Shown here one piece after another: positions 42,412 through 45,997 of a stretch of DNA of 45,997 nucleotides (position 1 is the first letter of the stretch; each line of letters starts with the position of its first letter). The DNA is taken from NCBI RefSeq assembly GCF_946998835.1, contig NZ_CAMQAZ010000021.1:1-45997 (forward strand), given 5' to 3'. A program made the position numbers and the translations under genes. This DNA comes from an uncultured Corynebacterium sp. GTDB taxonomy: Bacteria > Actinomycetota > Actinomycetes > Mycobacteriales > Mycobacteriaceae. A model generated the notes under the pieces. That model was not told the DNA's origin. It saw nothing but the letters and a program-made list of their open reading frames with translations, and ran no database searches.

Positions 42412-43968
42412 CTAGACGAGGCGGACAACATTCGGTGTCATTCCGTTATAACGGACTGGCGAGATCTTAACCACAGAACCGGACTGTGGTGCCTCAATCA
42501 TCTGGCCATCGCCCAAGTAGATAGCGACATGGCCATGACCGTTCGGACCCCAGAACAGCAGGTCGCCACGCTTCATCTGAGATACCGGGTAGTGAGTGCC
42601 GCGCTGGTACTGGTAACCGGTGTAATGAGGCAGGTCAATACCGACTGCTGCGTATGCGTACAGAGTCAGCCCGGAGCAGTCGAAACCCACCTTGTTGTAA
42701 TCGCCGTGGGCGTCGGCCACTCCGCCGTCGCGGATGCCCTTGGTCGGACCGTTGGCGTTACCGCCGCCCCAAGCGTACGGGACGCCGAGCTGGCTCATCG
42801 CGCGAGCAATCACGGTTTCTACCTTCTGGCTCGATGAACCAGCTGTGCTCTGCCCGGTCTCCGGGTTCGTCGGCGCCACAGTTTGCGCTGGGGTTCCGCT
42901 TGACGACGAGTCGTCGGTGCTCGACGACTCCGTGGACTCGGTGGACTCGGTGGAGTCAGTAGAACCAGTGGAACCGGTGGACTCAGTTGAGCTGGTCGTG
43001 CTGTTCGTACCCGAGGAACCAGTGGAACCTGACGCCTCAGCAGCCGGCCCGGTGGACTCTGGGGTTGTCGTCGCTGCAGCTTCCTCAGATTGCTTCTTCT
43101 TTGCTTCGGCACGTGCCTTGGCAGCCGCCTCATCAGCAGCCTTCTTGGCGGCAGCATTCTCTGCTTCCTTGCGGGCCTGCTCGTTTTCGTAGTTCTGGCG
43201 CTGCGAATTCAACTCATTGACTGCGTCGCGAGCGGCCTCTAAGGAAGCCTTGGCTGCCTCGCGATCAATCTGAGCTTGCTGGTAGTCGGCCTGTTCCTTC
43301 TCAAGCTCTTGGCTTGCCTGGGTATACGCATTCTGCGCTTCAGTATTACGCTTGTTAGCCGTGTCCTCAGCCTGCTGAGCCTCTTGGCTCTTCTTCCGCA
43401 GGGTCGATTCCTGGTTGGCGGCTTCAGTGCGGTTCTTGTCCAGGGAGTCAATCGTCTGCTCTTGACGATTCGCTTCGCGCTGCAGGGCGGAGAGGCGGTT
43501 AAGGGCCTCGGATGCGCTCTTTGCGCCCTCGAGGATGGAGCCGCTGGAGCGCCCTTGGCGCATGATTATGCGGGCTAGTTCATCGAACTGCTTCTGGGCG
43601 CTTGCAAGATCAGTACGAGCTCGGTCGAGATGCATCCGTGCTTCATCGACTGCGTCACGTGCGCGAATGGCCGCATCTCGAGCATTCTCGAGATCAACCA
43701 TCGCCTTGTTCACGTCCTCGCGAAGGGTTCCCATGCGCAGCTCAAGATCGGAGACCTTGCGCTCGCTGGAAGTTACTTCGGCAACCAGGGCCTGTAAGTA
43801 TGACTCCGCGTTATTGGCAGCGTCGCGAGCTTGGCGAATCTGTGCATCGCTCGGAACAGCTGGCTGTGCGACAGCAACTTGAGTGTTAGTCACCATTAGA
43901 CCAGCCGTGATCAGGCCGGCGATTGGACGAGTCCAATATGAGGCACGGACTTTGCGATTACTCGGCAC
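42412..43968 (-). CDS. RipA-type NlpC/P60 peptidoglycan endopeptidase
   Basis: This secreted hydrolase cleaves peptidoglycan stem peptides during cell separation. The 518-residue protein has a Sec-type signal peptide (cleavage after about Ala34, AVA-QP), a long coiled coil (about 38-290) and a Ser/Thr/Gly-rich linker (about 293-375). The NlpC/P60 domain at the C-terminus has the triad Cys431 (DCSGL), His480 (GHVAIYLG) and Glu492 (MIEAP). The triad spacing (49 and 12) equals my remembered RipA values (Cys383/His432/Glu444). The GTG start has AGGAG eight bases upstream. It is followed by moxR and preceded by a long regulated leader. Confidence 0.93.
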   Translation of the reverse strand: MPSNRKVRASYWTRPIAGLITAGLMVTNTQVAVAQPAVPSDAQIRQARDAANNAESYLQALVAEVTSSERKVSDLELRMGTLREDVNKAMVDLENARDAAIRARDAVDEARMHLDRARTDLASAQKQFDELARIIMRQGRSSGSILEGAKSASEALNRLSALQREANRQEQTIDSLDKNRTEAANQESTLRKKSQEAQQAEDTANKRNTEAQNAYTQASQELEKEQADYQQAQIDREAAKASLEAARDAVNELNSQRQNYENEQARKEAENAAAKKAADEAAAKARAEAKKKQSEEAAATTTPESTGPAAEASGSTGSSGTNSTTSSTESTGSTGSTDSTESTESTESSSTDDSSSSGTPAQTVAPTNPETGQSTAGSSSQKVETVIARAMSQLGVPYAWGGGNANGPTKGIRDGGVADAHGDYNKVGFDCSGLTLYAYAAVGIDLPHYTGYQYQRGTHYPVSQMKRGDLLFWGPNGHGHVAIYLGDGQMIEAPQSGSVVKISPVRYNGMTPNVVRLV

Positions 43969-43984
43969 CGCGGTACTCCTACTT

Positions 43985-44140
43985 TTCTCCTATGGGATGC
44001 GTTAGCGGTTCCGGGGCGATTCCAGCGACTTCCCCATCGTTGGATATCCGCCCGTTGCTGCTTTTCTATGCCTGGCAGAGACTGCGTTGGCAGCTGGGTT
44101 AAAAGCAACAGTGGCGCTAACACGAATTTTCTTTAGTCAA
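43985..44140 (-). ncRNA. Structured mRNA leader, possible c-di-AMP (ydaO-type) riboswitch
   Basis: The leader of the RipA-type gene can fold over about 130 nt. GTTAGCG at 44115-44121 pairs with CGCTAAC near 44002-44008, TTGCTTTT pairs with AAAAGCAG, and a GCAG-TCT-CTGC hairpin lies between. Towards the 3' end the mRNA reads GGGGAAGTC, CCCC, GGAACC and CTAAC in order, like the last part of actinobacterial ydaO motifs, though part of the usual GTCAGC block is missing. Corynebacterial NlpC/P60 genes are known to have this riboswitch. Homology is not proven. Confidence 0.4.
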
Positions 44141-44252
44141 TACTGGACACTTGAGTCCACTATTGGCATCACGGAGAACATTACGGGTCAACAAGCACTA
44201 AAAAAACATAAGTAACAAAATCAACAACAGTGCTTCACTTTGTAATCGTTTC

Positions 44253-44258
44253 GTTATA
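44253..44258 (-). promoter_or_regulatory. Candidate -10 box of the RipA-type gene
   Basis: TATAAC on the minus strand (GTTATA on plus) fits the actinobacterial -10 consensus. Start of transcription would fall near 44246. The GlxR site centre is then about 58 bp upstream, a typical class I activation spacing. The resulting leader is about 278 nt. No good -35 box is visible, as is common for activated promoters. Confidence 0.5.
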
Positions 44259-44296
44259 TGGCGTGGCCTGCGCGTTTAGGTGCGACGGAAAAGGGC

Positions 44297-44312
44297 TGTG
44301 AAATATGTCACA
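44297..44312. promoter_or_regulatory. Perfect GlxR/CRP binding site
   Basis: TGTGAAATATGTCACA matches the corynebacterial GlxR (and CRP) consensus TGTGA-N6-TCACA at all ten fixed positions. It lies upstream of the RipA-type gene promoter. Activation by cAMP-GlxR is the natural reading from its position relative to the -10 box. Confidence 0.8.
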
Positions 44313-44602
44313 TTCAGCGGGCGCCCCGGCGTGTCGGAGTGATTGCAGTCTGCGTTTCGATATTTCCGGCACACAACGGACAAGCCGTAAGGCTTGACGC
44401 GTGTCAGGTGTTTGTCACCGCGAGCAGTGGCACTGCAGCGAATAAAGCATCGAAGCGCGTTACGGGCCTTGGGTGCTACCAGTTTCTGGGGCAGTTGCAA
44501 CGTCTATTCTCGGCGGCTGCGCCGAATGGAAAGCTGTCAATCGATGCGTGCTAGGCTGCGTTGCTTTACTTGTCGTCAGGCCTGCTTCCAGGTTGTCGGA
44601 AC

Positions 44603-45085
44603 CTAGGAGGTTGGGCGGGTTCGAATCCAGTAGAAAATTAGACCTGCGAACGCCGCGATAATGATCAGCGCGACGATAATGCTGTAGAGAGTCCATGGGA
44701 CTACGTAGCCAGTGAGTTCATTGAGGTAGTAATCCAGGCCGGCCGGGTCGTCTGGAGATGTTCCCATCATGGCGCGTTCGGCGTGGGCAATGGCGGCGCG
44801 TGAGAAATCGGTCGACGCGGTACCGATTCCATCTGGAGTGCGAACCACGGTAGTTCCGCCAAGTTCATCTACTACTTGGCGGGCAAATGAGAATGCATCG
44901 GTGCCCTGGGGGTTGTCGTCGAGGTAGATAACGTTGAAATTGGGCACTCCCCGATTTGCGGCATCGTCAACGATTGGCTGAACCGCTTCTCGCAGCTCAT
45001 TGTTGGTGACCATAATGTCGTCGTTGCGCAGCTGGGTAACCGCTTCGTCGACGGTGGCGCTTGCTAAAAGCGATTCTGCTGCCAT
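44603..45085 (-). CDS. Small membrane protein, Rv1476-like
   Basis: This 160-residue protein has a soluble N-terminal domain (about residues 1-120) with VPNFNVIYLDDNPQGTDAFSFARQVVDELGGTTVVRTPDG, reminiscent of TPM-type domains. One C-terminal membrane helix follows (WTLYSIIVALIIIAAFAGLIFYW, about 130-153). The ATG has GGAAAGG upstream. In mycobacteria the same protein lies just before ripA, as here. Function is unknown; a link to cell-wall hydrolysis is inferred from position only. Confidence 0.8.
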   Translation of the reverse strand: MAAESLLASATVDEAVTQLRNDDIMVTNNELREAVQPIVDDAANRGVPNFNVIYLDDNPQGTDAFSFARQVVDELGGTTVVRTPDGIGTASTDFSRAAIAHAERAMMGTSPDDPAGLDYYLNELTGYVVPWTLYSIIVALIIIAAFAGLIFYWIRTRPTS

Positions 45086-45441
45086 GTTGGTGGATTGCCT
45101 TTCCTATTGCTGAAGTACTGCGAAGGTGGTTGCCGATGCCCCAATTTGGCGGAGGCATCACTTCGTCTGTCTTCTATATAATCACCCGTCGCGGTCGTGA
45201 ACGGGGGTAGCTTAGCTCGGCGCGCCGCCCGCAATCTACATACAGAACGCCCGTACTGTTATGGTTGTTGTAAGGACGGTAACGCTTCCTTAAAAACGTG
45301 CGTGGTGGCTTGTGTGCCCCGCGCCGTGATTATTGCTTTAATTGGTTGATAAGGGGCGGCGTGATCGCACCTATGCCTTGTGGAGAGTCGAAATTCGAGT
45401 GCCGACTCCTCCGATGAAGGCGACAATTCACCCGAATAGAA
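45086..45441. other. Divergent regulatory region membrane protein / acn
   Basis: This 356-bp gap has no credible gene. It contains an AcnR operator (45243-45258) and an AT-rich TATATAAT (45175-45182) that could serve as a -10 box on either strand. The acn mRNA leader from the AcnR-covered promoter would be about 175 nt and includes an AAGGA/TCCTT dyad just downstream of the operator. Confidence 0.6.
45243..45258. promoter_or_regulatory. AcnR operator of the aconitase gene
   Basis: CAGAACGCCCGTACTG fits the C. glutamicum AcnR consensus CAG-N-AC-NNN-C-GTACTG at every fixed position. It lies about 184 bp before the acn start, next to a TATGGT that could be the -10 box, so binding would block RNA polymerase. 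The acnR gene itself normally follows acn, beyond this window. Confidence 0.8.
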
Positions 45442-45997
45442 ATGGAGCTGACTGTGGCTGAAAGCAAGAACTCTTTCAACGCCCTGCGTAAGCTCGAGGT
45501 CGGAGATAAGTCGTACGACTACTTCGCTCTCGATGCAGTGCCGGGTATGGAGAAGCTGCCTTACTCGTTGAAGGTTCTCGGCGAGAACCTTCTGCGCAAC
45601 GAAGATGGCGCCAACATCACCGAGGAGCACATCAAGGCTGTCGCCAACTGGGTGCCTTCCGCTGATCCTTCAATCGAGATTCAGTTCACCCCTGCACGCG
45701 TTATCATGCAGGACTTCACCGGCGTTGCTTGTGTTGTCGACCTGGCTACCATGCGTGAGGCTGTTAAGACTCTCGGCGGCGACCCGGATCAGGTCAACCC
45801 GCTGAACCCGGCCGAGATGGTCATTGACCACTCCGTCATTATCGAGGCCTTCGGTAGCGAAGACGCTCTGGCTAAGAACGTCGAGATTGAGTACCAGCGC
45901 AACGATGAGCGCTACAAGTTCCTCCGTTGGGGTACCGGGGCATTCTCCAACTTCCGCGTTGTTCCTCCGGGAACCGGTATCGTCCACCAGGTCAACA
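45442..45997 (+). CDS. acn: Aconitate hydratase (5' part; cut by window)
   Basis: Aconitase isomerises citrate to isocitrate in the TCA cycle using a [4Fe-4S] cluster. The window holds the first 185 codons: MELTVAESKNSF, then DYFALDAVPGMEKLPYSLKVLGENLLRNEDG, ARVIMQDFTGVACVVDLA and GTGAFSNFRVVPPGTGIVHQVN, all typical of the AcnA/IRP type. The ATG at 45442 matches the remembered C. glutamicum start MELTV; a GTG at 45454 with GGAG six bases upstream is an alternative. The cluster cysteines lie beyond the window. An AcnR operator upstream fits the known control. Confidence 0.96.
   Translation, partial: MELTVAESKNSFNALRKLEVGDKSYDYFALDAVPGMEKLPYSLKVLGENLLRNEDGANITEEHIKAVANWVPSADPSIEIQFTPARVIMQDFTGVACVVDLATMREAVKTLGGDPDQVNPLNPAEMVIDHSVIIEAFGSEDALAKNVEIEYQRNDERYKFLRWGTGAFSNFRVVPPGTGIVHQVN

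Larger units (their letters stand above)
43969..44602. other. Long intergenic region upstream of the RipA-type gene
   Basis: This 634-bp gap separates the RipA-type gene and the small membrane-protein gene, both on the minus strand. It holds the leader, -10 box and GlxR site listed separately. The part at 44313-44602 shows no credible gene; the open frames there have no ribosome-binding site or recognisable protein. A short hairpin AAGCC-GTAA-GGCTT is visible near 44385. Confidence 0.6.

Noticed and set aside
44258..44554. 98-codon open frame on the plus strand upstream of the RipA-type gene
   Set aside because: It has no ribosome-binding site, no recognisable protein features, and runs over the GlxR site and promoter.

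Overview
The window looks like the chromosome of a Corynebacterium or a close relative (Mycobacteriales, moderately high GC). The evidence is a Pup/Dop/PafA/ARC pupylation locus with no 20S proteasome genes, mycothiol ligase MshC, a ferrochelatase with a C-terminal cysteine cluster, an aconitase starting MELTVAESK, and exact matches to the corynebacterial GlxR and AcnR operator consensus sequences. Gene order resembles two Mycobacterium tuberculosis blocks as I remember them: mpa-trmI-recB-like-hisG-hisE-metH-mshC-uppP, and meaB-mutBA-TVP38-stomatin-NfeD-ferrochelatase-moxR-ripA-acn. The species cannot be fixed from the sequence. Almost everything is core genome; I see no prophage, transposase, CRISPR array or integrated island.

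Region 1 (1-9439): on the minus strand, read right to left, are trmI, arc, dop, pup, pafA, pafB, pafC and a tatA cut by the window edge. This is the complete protein-tagging machinery (tag, deamidase/depupylase, ligase, unfoldase) followed by the WYL-domain DNA-damage activator pair. A RecB-like Fe-S nuclease diverges from trmI. Region 2 (9440-20734): aspA, hisG-hisE, a HAD phosphatase, a lone plus-strand thioesterase, and metH, a small acidic protein, mshC and uppP. Three separate 18-20 bp tandem repeats fill the gap after the nuclease gene. Region 3 (20888-25296): an aldo/keto-reductase-fold protein that has lost most of its catalytic tetrad, a lipoprotein and class 2 pyrD on the plus strand, then a YbhB-like protein and tRNA-Leu(GAG) with a clear terminator.

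Region 4 (25375-33805): cardiolipin synthase, an ArsR-type repressor behind overlapping palindromes, the B12-dependent methylmalonyl-CoA mutase operon mutA-mutB-meaB, and a TVP38-type membrane protein. Region 5 (33933-39375): an HTH protein of unknown role, a stomatin/NfeD pair, a DUF3097 protein, a conserved hypothetical, and the ferrochelatase. Region 6 (39468-end): VWA protein, DUF58 protein, MoxR ATPase, a RipA-type NlpC/P60 peptidoglycan hydrolase and a small membrane protein, then divergent acn. The hydrolase has a perfect GlxR site, a well-placed -10 box and a leader of about 275 nt that may be a c-di-AMP riboswitch. acn has an exact AcnR operator.

No clearly new system stands out. The best leads are the degenerate aldo/keto reductase, the regulated leader of the RipA-type gene with its MoxR/DUF58/VWA neighbours, and the ArsR operator region. 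Starts, motifs and repeats were read by eye; no database search was run.
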